Assembly: GCF_014297445.1 (NCBI RefSeq)
Contig: NZ_JACORU010000003.1
Span: 186,001-250,000, forward strand
Length of the DNA stretch: 64,000 nt
Source of the DNA: Ramlibacter albus
GTDB lineage: Bacteria; Pseudomonadota; Gammaproteobacteria; Burkholderiales; Burkholderiaceae_C
Direction: 5' to 3'
Numbering within the stretch: position 1 is the stretch's first letter; each line of letters begins with the position of its first letter. The translations under genes were made by a program, and so were the position numbers. Shown here in pieces: positions 40,415-48,718 of the stretch. Below the pieces are notes generated by a model. The model had not been told where the DNA came from, made no database searches, and saw only the letters and a program-made list of their open reading frames with translations.

Positions 40415-42146
40415 CGAGGCTCGCCTGCAATTGTTGGTAGCGCCACTGGCGGGCATACCACCCGCCTTGCGCTAGAAGTTCGGCGTGCGAGCCCTGCTCG
40501 GCCACGTGGCCGTCCCGCAGCACCAGCGTGCGGTCGGCGTCGGCGACGGTGCTCAGGCGGTGGCTCACGATGATCACGGTGCGGCCCATGCGAGCATCGC
40601 GCAGGTGCGCGAGGATGCGCGCCTCCGTGTCTGTGTCCACGGCCGACAGCGCGTCGTCGAGCAGCAGCAGGGGCGCATCGGCCAGCAGCGCACGCGCGAT
40701 CGCGACGCGCTGGCGCTGCCCGCCCGACAAAGTCACGCCGCGCTCGCCGACCGGCGTGTCGTAGCCATTCGGCAGCCTCAGGATCTCTTCATGGATGGCC
40801 GCAAGCTTCGCGGCTTCCTCCACCTGCTCGCGCGTCGCGCCCGGCGTGGCCAGCGCGATGTTGTCCGCCACGGATGCCGAGAAGAGGAAGGCTTCCTGCG
40901 GCACCCACGCAATCGCGCCGCGCAACGCGGCCAGCGTGTAGCGCTCCAGGTCCACGCGGTTCCAGCGCAGCTGGCCCGCGTCCGGGTGGTAGTGGCGCAG
41001 CATCAGCCGCAGCAGCGTGGACTTGCCCGCCCCGGTCGGCCCCACCAGGCCCAGCGTGCGCCCGGCCGGCAGCACGAGCGACACGTTGTCGAGCGCCGCG
41101 CGACCCTGCCCCGGGTAACGGAAGCTCACGCCGTCCGCTTCCACCGTGCCCGGCTCCACGTGCGGCACGGTGCCATGGTCGTCGATCACCAGCGGCGCAT
41201 CCAGCACCGGCTGCAGCCGCGCCCACGCCGCCTTGCCGCGCTCGAACAGCGACAGCACCCAGCCGGCCGCGAACATCGGCCAGATCATCTGCCCGAGGTA
41301 CAGGCTGAAGCTGGTGAGCTGGCCCACGCTCAACTCGTTGTGCCAGACCAGCCAGCCGCCGACGCCGAGCACGATCACCGTGGCGGCGGTCAGCGTGATG
41401 CCGACCGCCGGCTCGTACGTCGCTTCCCACTTCTGCGCGTCGAAGCTCGCATCCGAAGCGGCCGTCGCGAGCTTCGAGAAATGCGCCTCGTTGCGTTGCG
41501 CGAGCCCGAGAGCCCGCACCGTGCGCACGCCCGACAGCGACTCCTGCACATGGTCGTTCAACGCCGCGAAGCGCTCCAGCGACTGCGCCCACGAGGCGTG
41601 CACGTGCCCCGAAATCCACCAGAAAGCCAGCGCCATCAGCGGGAAAGGCAGCAGCGCGCACGCTGCGAGCCTTGCATCGACGCCCAGCGCCATCATCGCC
41701 ACGACCAGCACGAGCGTGAGCGTCCCGTCGAAGCCGGCCAGCATCGCCTCGCCCGCGGCCATCTCGATCGCGTCGATGTCGTTGGTGGCCATTGCCATCA
41801 GGTCGCCGGTACGCCGGTCCTGGTAGAAGCGCGGGCCCTGCAACGTGAGCCGGTCATAGAGCCGCTGGCGCAGTTCCATGCCGAGCCGGTACGCCGCCGC
41901 ATACAGCTGGAGCCGCCAGCCGACGCGCAGGAAGTAGACGATCACGCCCGCCAGGCACAGCCAGCCCAGCTCGCGCAGCAGCGCGCCGCCGGAGAGCTGC
42001 TTCGCCACCAGCCCATCGACCAGGTGCCCGATCTGCCGCGGGATCCACACGATCAGGCACGCGATGCCCGCCAGCATCAGCGCCGAGGAGGAATAGGCCA
42101 GCCAGTGCCGCTTGAGGAAGCGGCCGATCAGGGAATACAGCGTCAC
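40404..42146 (-). CDS. ABC exporter subunit with degenerate Walker B (MdlA-like)
   Basis: 580-residue half-transporter: membrane domain (about 15-290) and ATPase domain with Walker A GPTGAGKST, canonical signature LSGGQ, and Walker B LLLLDDALS in which aspartate replaces the catalytic glutamate. This is the degenerate half of a heterodimer; its LSGGQ would complete the one active site formed with the DEATS half. Gene order and length match MdlA/MdlB (SmdAB) multidrug exporters. The substrate is unknown. Confidence 0.9.
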   Translation of the reverse strand: MTLYSLIGRFLKRHWLAYSSSALMLAGIACLIVWIPRQIGHLVDGLVAKQLSGGALLRELGWLCLAGVIVYFLRVGWRLQLYAAAYRLGMELRQRLYDRLTLQGPRFYQDRRTGDLMAMATNDIDAIEMAAGEAMLAGFDGTLTLVLVVAMMALGVDARLAACALLPFPLMALAFWWISGHVHASWAQSLERFAALNDHVQESLSGVRTVRALGLAQRNEAHFSKLATAASDASFDAQKWEATYEPAVGITLTAATVIVLGVGGWLVWHNELSVGQLTSFSLYLGQMIWPMFAAGWVLSLFERGKAAWARLQPVLDAPLVIDDHGTVPHVEPGTVEADGVSFRYPGQGRAALDNVSLVLPAGRTLGLVGPTGAGKSTLLRLMLRHYHPDAGQLRWNRVDLERYTLAALRGAIAWVPQEAFLFSASVADNIALATPGATREQVEEAAKLAAIHEEILRLPNGYDTPVGERGVTLSGGQRQRVAIARALLADAPLLLLDDALSAVDTDTEARILAHLRDARMGRTVIIVSHRLSTVADADRTLVLRDGHVAEQGSHAELLAQGGWYARQWRYQQLQASLDAS

Positions 42147-42153
42147 GGGGCCG

Positions 42154-42741
42154 TCACGAAATGGGCCAGACCACGCCCAGTTCGTTCAGCAGCGCATCGA
42201 GCGGTACGTCATGGGGCTCGGGTTCGAGGTCGTCGACGAAGCCGCAGGCATAGCCCAGGCCGACGGTGTAGGGTTTGGGCTGCAGCTCGGCGAGGGTGCG
42301 GTCGTAGAAGCCGCCGCCGTAGCCCAGCCGGTAGCCGCCCACGCCGTAGCCCACGCAGGGCACGAACAGCAGGGTGGGCACCACCACTTCGGTGTCCTTC
42401 GGCTTGGGGATGCCATAGGCGTCCTCTTCCATCGGGCAGCCGGGGAACCATGCGTGGAACTTCAGTGTCTGATGTTCCTTGTCGACAACAGGCAGCGCGA
42501 TGCGGCGCATCTGCGGTTCGTCCAGCAGCTCGCCGTCTTCCTTCCAGCGGTGCAGCGCGGGCAGCGGGTCGAACTCGCCCTTGATCGGCCAGTAGGCGCC
42601 GATGATGGCGTCGGGGCGGCCCACCAGCCAGATGCGCATCACCTGCTGCAGCATGTCGGCGCGTTTCAATCGGTCGGGCAGCTGCGTGCGGCGCTCGATC
42701 AGCTCCTTGCGCAAGGCCCTTTTTTCTTCCGACTTGTCCAT
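42154..42741 (-). CDS. 5-formyltetrahydrofolate cyclo-ligase family protein
   Basis: ATP-dependent enzyme that returns 5-formyl-THF to the folate pool as 5,10-methenyl-THF. The 195 residues include KRALRKELIERR, AYWPIKGEFDPLP and the glycine-rich GYRLGYGGGFYDRTLAEL segment typical of the family. The start is the ATG at 42741 (or 42747). Only three to nine bases separate it from the start codon of the divergent transglycosylase gene. Confidence 0.93.
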   Translation of the reverse strand: MDKSEEKRALRKELIERRTQLPDRLKRADMLQQVMRIWLVGRPDAIIGAYWPIKGEFDPLPALHRWKEDGELLDEPQMRRIALPVVDKEHQTLKFHAWFPGCPMEEDAYGIPKPKDTEVVVPTLLFVPCVGYGVGGYRLGYGGGFYDRTLAELQPKPYTVGLGYACGFVDDLEPEPHDVPLDALLNELGVVWPIS

Positions 42742-42744
42742 AAT
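42739..42744 (+). promoter_or_regulatory. -10 box of the lytic transglycosylase gene, leaderless
   Basis: CATAAT ends six bases before the ATG at 42751 with no ribosome-binding site between. It overlaps the start codon of the divergent cyclo-ligase gene. Confidence 0.4.
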
Positions 42745-42750
42745 CATCCG

Positions 42751-44751
42751 ATGCAGTTGAGAACCATTGTGGCATCGTTGGTGCTGTTGCTCGCGGGCGG
42801 CTCGCAAGCCCAGACGGTACCGAGGGACGATGTCATCCTCCAGATGAACCAGGCGTTCCGCGCGGGCGACCGCGCGCGCCTCACGCTCCTGCTGCCGCAG
42901 GCCCGCGGCCACGCCCTCGAACCCTACGCGGCCTACTGGGAGCTGCGCGCGCGGCTGGACACGGCCGGCGCGGCCGAAGTGCAGGACTTCTTCACGCGTT
43001 ACCCCGGCACCTACCAGGAGGACCGGCTGCGCAACGACTGGCTGCTGGTGCTGGCCCAGCGCCGCCAATGGGACGCGTTCGCCGACGAGTACACGCGCTT
43101 TCGGATGCGCGACGACCGGCAGGTGCGCTGCTACGCCCTGCTGGTGCAGCACCTGCGCGAAGGGCCGAGGGCGCCCGAGACGCTGGCGGAGGACGTGCGC
43201 CGCAACTGGTATGCGCAGCGCGAGGCGGACGACGGCTGCACGCTGGCCGCTGCCGAGCTGCTGGCGGACGGCCACGACAGGCGGCGCCTGAACGCTGGCG
43301 ACATCTGGCGCAAGGCGCGCATCGCCATCGAGGCCAACCGCCCACGCGCGGCTGCCGATGCGGTGCAGATCGTCGCGCCGGACGCGGTCAACTTCGTCGC
43401 CGAGCTCAACGCCAACCCCGGGCGCTTCCTCAGCCAGCGTGCGGCCGCGATCTCTCGCACACGGCGCGAGCTGGTGGGGCTGGCCCTCATCAAATACGCC
43501 GCGACCGACTTCGAAGCGGCCGCCGGCCAGTTCGACGCGAAGTGGAGCGTGCAGGTCAGCGCCGAGGAGCGCGACTGGATCTGGGGCGTGCTCGGCAAGT
43601 ACGCGGCGCAGCGGCTGCGGCCGGACGCCATCGACTACTTCACCAAGGTTTCGAAGGACTCCTTCCTCAGCGACGACCTGCTCGCATGGAAAGTACGCGC
43701 GGCGCTGCGCGCGAGCCCGCGGCCGAACTGGCATGCGGTGCTGCAAGCCGTCAACGCGATGAGCGACGAGGGCAAAGCCGACCCGACGTGGGCGTACTGG
43801 AAGGCGCGCGCGCTGCTCGCGGGCACGCCGAGCGAGAACGCGCGCGCCGAAGCGCAGCGCCTGCTGGAGTCGATCGCCTCGCCGCGCGGCTTCTACGAGC
43901 AGCTCGCGCTCGAGGCCCTGGGCCAGAAAATCAACGTCCCGCCCAAGCCCGCGCCGCTCACCGAAACCGAGAAGGAAACCGCCCGCCGCAACCCGGGCCT
44001 GAACCGCGCGCTCTATGCGATAGCCATCGGCCTGAGGCCCGAAGGCGTGCGCGAGTGGAACTACACGACCAACCTGCACGCCACGGGCGGCATGAGCGAC
44101 CGCGAGCTGCTCGCCGCCGCGCAGTACGCGTGCGACCGCGAGGTTTGGGACCGCTGCGTCAACACGAGCGACCGCACGAAGGCCGAGTTCGATTTCGACC
44201 AGCGCTACCCGATGCCCTTCCGCGAATCCGTCGTGCGCCGCAGCCGCGAGATCGGCCTCGACCCGGCGTATGTGTACGGGCTGATTCGGCAGGAAAGCCG
44301 CTTCATCATGGACGCGCGCTCCAATGTCGGTGCTTCGGGCCTGATGCAGGTGATGCCGGCGACCGCCACGTGGACCGCGAAGAAGATCGGCCTCTCACCC
44401 TTCACGCCGTCGATGCTGGTCGACCGCGAGACCAACATCGCCATTGGCACCGGTTACCTCAAGCTCGTGCTCGACGACTTCGCCGGCTCCATGCCCATGG
44501 CCGCCGCCGCATACAACGCGGGCCCCGGCCGCCCGCGCGCGTGGCGCAACGGGCCGGTGATGGACGCCGCGGCGTGGGCCGAGAACATCCCGTTCAACGA
44601 GACGCGCGACTACGTGAAGAAGGTGCTGGCCAACACCACGGTGTATGCGGCCATGATCACCGGACAGCCGCAGTCGCTGCGCGCGCGCCTGGGCAACACC
44701 ATCGGCCCGCCGAGTGCCGGCGAGCCGCAGCCCAACCGCGAGATTCCCTAG
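42751..44751 (+). CDS. slt: Soluble lytic murein transglycosylase
   Basis: Periplasmic enzyme that cleaves peptidoglycan glycan strands, giving 1,6-anhydromuramyl ends. The 666-residue precursor has a signal peptide (VASLVLLLAGGSQA), a long alpha-superhelical U/L domain, and a C-terminal lysozyme-like domain with the catalytic glutamate in YGLIRQESRF, the GASGLMQVMPATA motif and the AAAYNAGPGRP motif. It is longer than the 645-residue Escherichia coli enzyme but otherwise typical. Its end overlaps the convergent sugar dehydrogenase gene by four bases. Confidence 0.95.
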   Translation: MQLRTIVASLVLLLAGGSQAQTVPRDDVILQMNQAFRAGDRARLTLLLPQARGHALEPYAAYWELRARLDTAGAAEVQDFFTRYPGTYQEDRLRNDWLLVLAQRRQWDAFADEYTRFRMRDDRQVRCYALLVQHLREGPRAPETLAEDVRRNWYAQREADDGCTLAAAELLADGHDRRRLNAGDIWRKARIAIEANRPRAAADAVQIVAPDAVNFVAELNANPGRFLSQRAAAISRTRRELVGLALIKYAATDFEAAAGQFDAKWSVQVSAEERDWIWGVLGKYAAQRLRPDAIDYFTKVSKDSFLSDDLLAWKVRAALRASPRPNWHAVLQAVNAMSDEGKADPTWAYWKARALLAGTPSENARAEAQRLLESIASPRGFYEQLALEALGQKINVPPKPAPLTETEKETARRNPGLNRALYAIAIGLRPEGVREWNYTTNLHATGGMSDRELLAAAQYACDREVWDRCVNTSDRTKAEFDFDQRYPMPFRESVVRRSREIGLDPAYVYGLIRQESRFIMDARSNVGASGLMQVMPATATWTAKKIGLSPFTPSMLVDRETNIAIGTGYLKLVLDDFAGSMPMAAAAYNAGPGRPRAWRNGPVMDAAAWAENIPFNETRDYVKKVLANTTVYAAMITGQPQSLRARLGNTIGPPSAGEPQPNREIP

Positions 44752-45899
44752 CGTTCGGGCCCCAGCCGCAGCAGCATGCGGTTGCGGTCGTCGGCGATCC
44801 ACAACTGGCCCTGGTCATCCTCGGCCCACGCGACAGGCGCGCCGAAACGATTGGGGCCCAAGGTCCACGGCCCGAGCAGAACGACCGGGTTGCCACGCGG
44901 CAGCCCGCGCGCATCGACCGCGTAGCGCACGATGCGCCGGCCCGCGGTGCGATACCCGTGCCAGCCGACCACCAGCCCGTCGCTGCCGTACGCCATGTGC
45001 AGGGGCGCGGAATGCGCGGGCATCGTCAATACGGGGGCTTTCGTTGCCCGGCAGGCCGCGGCGTCGAACCCCGGCAACGTTTTGCGGTTCTCCACGCAGC
45101 CGGGCCAGCCGTAGTGGCCGCCCTCTTCCAGCCGGTTGATCTCCTCGGCCGGGAAGCGCTCGGTGGAGCCGCTGTCGATGTTGTTCTCGCCTTGCAGCAC
45201 CGTGCCCGTGGCGTGCACGGCCAGTGCGGTGGAGTTGCGCAGGCCGAGCGCGAACACCTTGAGCTCGGTGATGCGCCCCGCATCGAAATCGATGCGCGCC
45301 TTGTACACCGCCGCCTGTGGGCGATCGCCCGTCATCTCGGGGCAGGCGGGCAGCCCGCCCTGCACGCTGCGCTGGTCCGCGCAGTCGTCGCTCGCCGCGC
45401 CCACGCCGATGTACAGCGTGCCGTCGGTCGCGAATGCGATCTGCTTGAGCGGGTGGCGCCCCTCGGCGGGCAGGTCCTGCACCACCGGCTGCAGCGGCCC
45501 GCGCGTGCCGTCGTGGTGCCACTCCAGCCGCGAGATGCGCGTCGCCTCGGCGATGTAGAAGCGGCGGTCCGGGCCGCGGCGCAGCCCGTGAGGGCGATCC
45601 AGCTGGCGCAACACTTCGGCGATGCGCACCTGCCCCGTCTTGCCGTCAATCCGAACGTGCAGCAGCCGGCCGCGGCGCGGCTCCCAGCTGCCCATGTCGG
45701 CGACGAGCAGGTGGTCGGTGCCAGCTTCGCGCCCCACCCAGAGCACGGTGCGCGGCATGCGCAGCCCCTGCTTCGCGTCGGCCACGACGCCGGCGCACCA
45801 GCCGCTACGCGCCGGCGCTTCGAGCCGCTGGAACGGGCCGCACGGCGCCGCCCATGCGGCGGGGGCAATGAGAAGGAGGCAGGCAGCCGCGAAACGCAT
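44748..45899 (-). CDS. PQQ-dependent sugar dehydrogenase-like beta-propeller, periplasmic
   Basis: 383-residue precursor from the ATG at 45899 (an earlier ATG at 45953 has no better support), with a signal peptide (MRFAAACLLLIAPAAWA). The rest is a six-bladed propeller of the soluble glucose/sorbosone dehydrogenase family: RPHGLRRGPDRRFYIAEA, ALGLRNSTALAVHATG and GHYGWPGC are recognisable family segments. Whether it binds PQQ and which sugar or aldehyde it oxidises is not settled by sequence. No PQQ-synthesis genes are seen here. Confidence 0.8.
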   Translation of the reverse strand: MRFAAACLLLIAPAAWAAPCGPFQRLEAPARSGWCAGVVADAKQGLRMPRTVLWVGREAGTDHLLVADMGSWEPRRGRLLHVRIDGKTGQVRIAEVLRQLDRPHGLRRGPDRRFYIAEATRISRLEWHHDGTRGPLQPVVQDLPAEGRHPLKQIAFATDGTLYIGVGAASDDCADQRSVQGGLPACPEMTGDRPQAAVYKARIDFDAGRITELKVFALGLRNSTALAVHATGTVLQGENNIDSGSTERFPAEEINRLEEGGHYGWPGCVENRKTLPGFDAAACRATKAPVLTMPAHSAPLHMAYGSDGLVVGWHGYRTAGRRIVRYAVDARGLPRGNPVVLLGPWTLGPNRFGAPVAWAEDDQGQLWIADDRNRMLLRLGPER

Positions 45900-46007
45900 C
45901 CCCGCATTCTGGGCCCACGGCCGAGCATCAATTCGCGAGCGTTTTTTCATCAATGGCGCCCCACGGCACGGCTAGCATCCGCCACACTTGAACCACGGAG
46001 CCGCGCC

Positions 46008-46700
46008 ATGCTCAGCCTCTACGTCGCCAACAAGAACTACTCGTCCTGGTCCATGCGGCCATGGGTGCTGCTCAAACAGGCGGGCATCCCGTTCCAGGAA
46101 GTGAAGGTGCGCTTCGACCCGTTCGACCTGCCGGATGCCGACTCGCAGTTCAAGCAACGCCTCGCCGAGGTGACGCCCGCAGGCCGCGTGCCCGTCCTCG
46201 TCGACGACGGCTTTGCCGTGTGGGACTCGCTCGCGATCGTCGAGTACGTGCACGAGAAATTCCCCGACCGAAACATCTGGCCGAGCGACCCGCAGGCACG
46301 TGCGCGCGCCCGCACCGTCTGTGCCGAGATGCACGCGGGTTTCTCCGCGCTGCGCAGCCACTGCCCGATGAACATCGAAGCCTCGCTGCCGCAGATCGGC
46401 GCGCTGACGTGGCGCGACCAGCCGGCCGTGCGCAAGGACGTGCAGCGCATCATCGCGATGTGGTCCGGGCTGCTGGAGCAGTACAAGGGGCCGATGCTGT
46501 TCGGCGAATTCAGCGCGGCCGACGCGTACTTCGCGCCGGTGTGCTTGCGCATCAAGAACTACGGCCTGCCCGTGCCCGGCCACGTCACCGACTACATCCG
46601 CCGCGTGTGCGCGCTCTCGGGCGTGAAGGCCTGGGTGGAGGATGCGCTGGCCGAAAAGGATTTTCTTGACTTCGAAGAACCTTACCGAACTTCACGATGA
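46008..46700 (+). CDS. Glutathione S-transferase family protein
   Basis: 230 residues with an N-terminal thioredoxin-like domain (YVANKNYSSWSMRPWVLLKQ, PAGRVPVLVDDG, VWDSLAIVEYV) and a C-terminal helical domain. The SSWSMRP segment puts serine at the usual glutathione-activating position, as in zeta/YfcF-like enzymes. The physiological substrate is unknown. A CGGAG ribosome-binding site lies before the ATG. It overlaps dapA-like by four bases and is probably co-transcribed. Confidence 0.9.
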   Translation: MLSLYVANKNYSSWSMRPWVLLKQAGIPFQEVKVRFDPFDLPDADSQFKQRLAEVTPAGRVPVLVDDGFAVWDSLAIVEYVHEKFPDRNIWPSDPQARARARTVCAEMHAGFSALRSHCPMNIEASLPQIGALTWRDQPAVRKDVQRIIAMWSGLLEQYKGPMLFGEFSAADAYFAPVCLRIKNYGLPVPGHVTDYIRRVCALSGVKAWVEDALAEKDFLDFEEPYRTSR

Positions 46701-47602
46701 ACGAACAGCTGCGCCGCCCCCGCCATTTCGGTCGCGTCATGAGCGCGATGGTCACGCCCTTCGACAGGCAAGGGAAACTGGACCTCGACGCGGCCCGGAA
46801 ACTGGCGAAATGGCTGGAGCAGCATGGCAATGACGGGCTCGTGATCGCCGGAACCACCGGCGAGTCGGCGACGCTCGGCGACGACGAGAAGTGCGACCTC
46901 GTTCGCGCGGTTGCGGAGGCGGTGACCGTGCCCGTGATCGCGGGCATGGGCACCAACGACACGGCGCACAGCATCGATCTCACGCGGCGTGCCAAGGAGC
47001 TCGGCGCGGCCGGCGTGTTGCTGGTGGGGCCTTACTACAACCGCCCGCCGCAGGCCGGCATCGAAGCGCATTTCCGCGCAATCGCGCAGGCGACGCCGCT
47101 GCCGTGCATCCTCTACGACGTGCCGGGGCGCACCGGCCGCCGCATCGACGAGGGCGTGCTGCTGCGGCTTTTCCGCGATGTGCCGAATATCGTCGGCTTC
47201 AAGGATGCCACCGGCGACCCGCCTTCGGCAGCGGCGCTGGTCGCGCAGGCCGGCGACCGCTTCGACCTCTATTCCGGCGACGACGCGCAGACGCTGCCGC
47301 TCATGGCCGTGGGCGGCGTCGGCGTCATCAGCACCACCGCGCACTGGACGGGGCCGTGGTTCCAGCGCATGTTCGATGCGTTCTCGGAGGGCAAAGTCGC
47401 CGAGGCGCGGCGCATCAACGCGCAGCTGATCCCCTCGTACCAGTTCGTCAACTGCGACACCTGCGTGTTCTCGATGTCGGTGAAGGCGATGATGCGCACG
47501 CTCGGGCTCGAGGTCGGCGAATGCCGCCTGCCGTTGCCGCCCACGCCCGAAGGCGTGGAAGCGCAGGCGCGCGACGTCTGGAAGGCCCTCTCCGCGCCCT
47601 GA
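46697..47602 (+). CDS. dapA: Dihydrodipicolinate synthase family protein, actinobacterial-like
   Basis: Class I aldolase-type enzyme, 301 residues. The Schiff-base lysine lies in IVGFKDATGD, and TTGES and YDVPGRTGR supply the proton relay residues. The sequence (VMSAMVTPFD, GTNDTAHSI, PYYNRPPQAGIEAHFRAIA) resembles actinobacterial DapA more than the usual burkholderial enzyme (as I remember it, IVALVTPMHEDG and similar). It may be a second copy, or may act on another substrate in the aldolase family; the true dapA could be elsewhere. The 3' end is 15 bases before cca. Confidence 0.75.
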   Translation: MNEQLRRPRHFGRVMSAMVTPFDRQGKLDLDAARKLAKWLEQHGNDGLVIAGTTGESATLGDDEKCDLVRAVAEAVTVPVIAGMGTNDTAHSIDLTRRAKELGAAGVLLVGPYYNRPPQAGIEAHFRAIAQATPLPCILYDVPGRTGRRIDEGVLLRLFRDVPNIVGFKDATGDPPSAAALVAQAGDRFDLYSGDDAQTLPLMAVGGVGVISTTAHWTGPWFQRMFDAFSEGKVAEARRINAQLIPSYQFVNCDTCVFSMSVKAMMRTLGLEVGECRLPLPPTPEGVEAQARDVWKALSAP

Positions 47603-47603
47603 T

Positions 47604-47609
47604 TACACT
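47604..47609 (+). promoter_or_regulatory. -10 box of the CCA transferase gene
   Basis: TACACT ends eight bases before the ATG at 47618, and no Shine-Dalgarno is visible in between, so a leaderless or very short leader is likely. Confidence 0.35.
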
Positions 47610-47617
47610 GTCGCGCC

Positions 47618-48718
47618 ATGCAGACCTACATGGTTGGTGGCGCAGTCAGGGATGCCCTGCTCGGGTTGCCGGTGAACGACCACGACTGGGTCGTCGTGGG
47701 CGCGACGCCGCAGGAGATGATCCTCGCGGGCTACCTGCCGGTGGGCAAGGACTTTCCCGTCTTCCTGCATCCGCAGACCCGCGAGGAATATGCGCTGGCC
47801 CGCACCGAACGCAAGACGGCGCGCGGCTACCACGGCTTCCAGTTCCACGCCGAGCCCGACGTCACGCTGGAGCAGGACCTCGCGCGGCGCGACCTCACGA
47901 TCAACGCCATCGCCCAGGGCGAGGACGGCGTGCTGGTCGACCCCTTCCACGGCCGTGCCGACTTGAAGAAGAAGGTGCTGCGGCACGTCACGGATGCCTT
48001 CCGCGAAGACCCGGTCCGCATCCTGCGCGTTGCCCGCTTCGCGGCGCGCTTCCACGACTTCACCATCGCACCGGAGACGCTGGCGCTGATGCGCGAGATG
48101 GTGGACAACGGCGAAGTCGATGCGCTGGTGGCCGAGCGGGTCTGGCAGGAGCTCGCGCGCGGATTGATGGAGCGCCACCCGTCGCGCATGTTCGCGGCAC
48201 TGCGCGATTGCGGCGCACTGGAGCGATTGCTCGCCGAGGTCGCCGCTCGCTGGCGCCCGCGGCTCGCCCAGCAGGTGGACCGGTCGGCCGAACGCGGCAC
48301 GGCCCTGCCCGTGCGCTTCGCCTGCCTCGTGCACGGCGTGCCGCAGCACGACCTGCGCGCTCTCTGCGAGCGCTTGCGCGTTCCCAACGAGTGCCGCGAG
48401 CTCGGCGAGGTGGTCGCGCGCGAACACGCGCACGTGCTGGCAGGCGGCAAGTCGGCGGCGCCCGAGGTGCTCAAACTCCTGGAGCGGTGCGATGCGATCC
48501 GCAAGCCGCAACGCTTCGGCGAAGTGCTGGCGGCCTGTGAATGCATCGAGCCGGGCTTCGATCGCTCGCGCCTCGAGCGCGCCCTTGCCGCCGCGCTCGC
48601 GGTGCCGACGCACGAAATCGCCGCCGAGGCGCAGCGGCAGGGCGTCAAAGGCCCGGGCATCGGCGAGCGGGTGCACCACGCGCGTGAAGCGGCGGTGGCA
48701 CGTGCGCTAGACGAGTAG
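47618..48718 (+). CDS. cca: tRNA nucleotidyltransferase (CCA-adding), HD domain eroded
   Basis: Adds or repairs the 3' CCA of tRNAs. The 366 residues have the class II polymerase core: GGAVRD (7-12), the metal motif DHD (21-23), RRDLTINA and EDPVRILRVARFAARF. Multifunctional bacterial enzymes are about 410 residues and carry an HD phosphohydrolase domain; here the expected metal-binding histidines and HDLGKGT-type motif are replaced by RFACLVHGVPQHDLRALC with a gap before it, so the HD activity should be lost. The end overlaps the convergent ROK kinase by 12 bases. Confidence 0.92.
   Translation: MQTYMVGGAVRDALLGLPVNDHDWVVVGATPQEMILAGYLPVGKDFPVFLHPQTREEYALARTERKTARGYHGFQFHAEPDVTLEQDLARRDLTINAIAQGEDGVLVDPFHGRADLKKKVLRHVTDAFREDPVRILRVARFAARFHDFTIAPETLALMREMVDNGEVDALVAERVWQELARGLMERHPSRMFAALRDCGALERLLAEVAARWRPRLAQQVDRSAERGTALPVRFACLVHGVPQHDLRALCERLRVPNECRELGEVVAREHAHVLAGGKSAAPEVLKLLERCDAIRKPQRFGEVLAACECIEPGFDRSRLERALAAALAVPTHEIAAEAQRQGVKGPGIGERVHHAREAAVARALDE

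Noticed and set aside
43068..46007. Very long open plus-strand frame running through slt and the sugar dehydrogenase gene
   Set aside because: It is the out-of-frame extension upstream of the glutathione transferase start at 46008; the true genes there are supported by domain motifs.
45899..46007. Small gene in the gap before the glutathione transferase
   Set aside because: Frames are short and lack a ribosome-binding site; only the CGGAG site of the transferase is evident.
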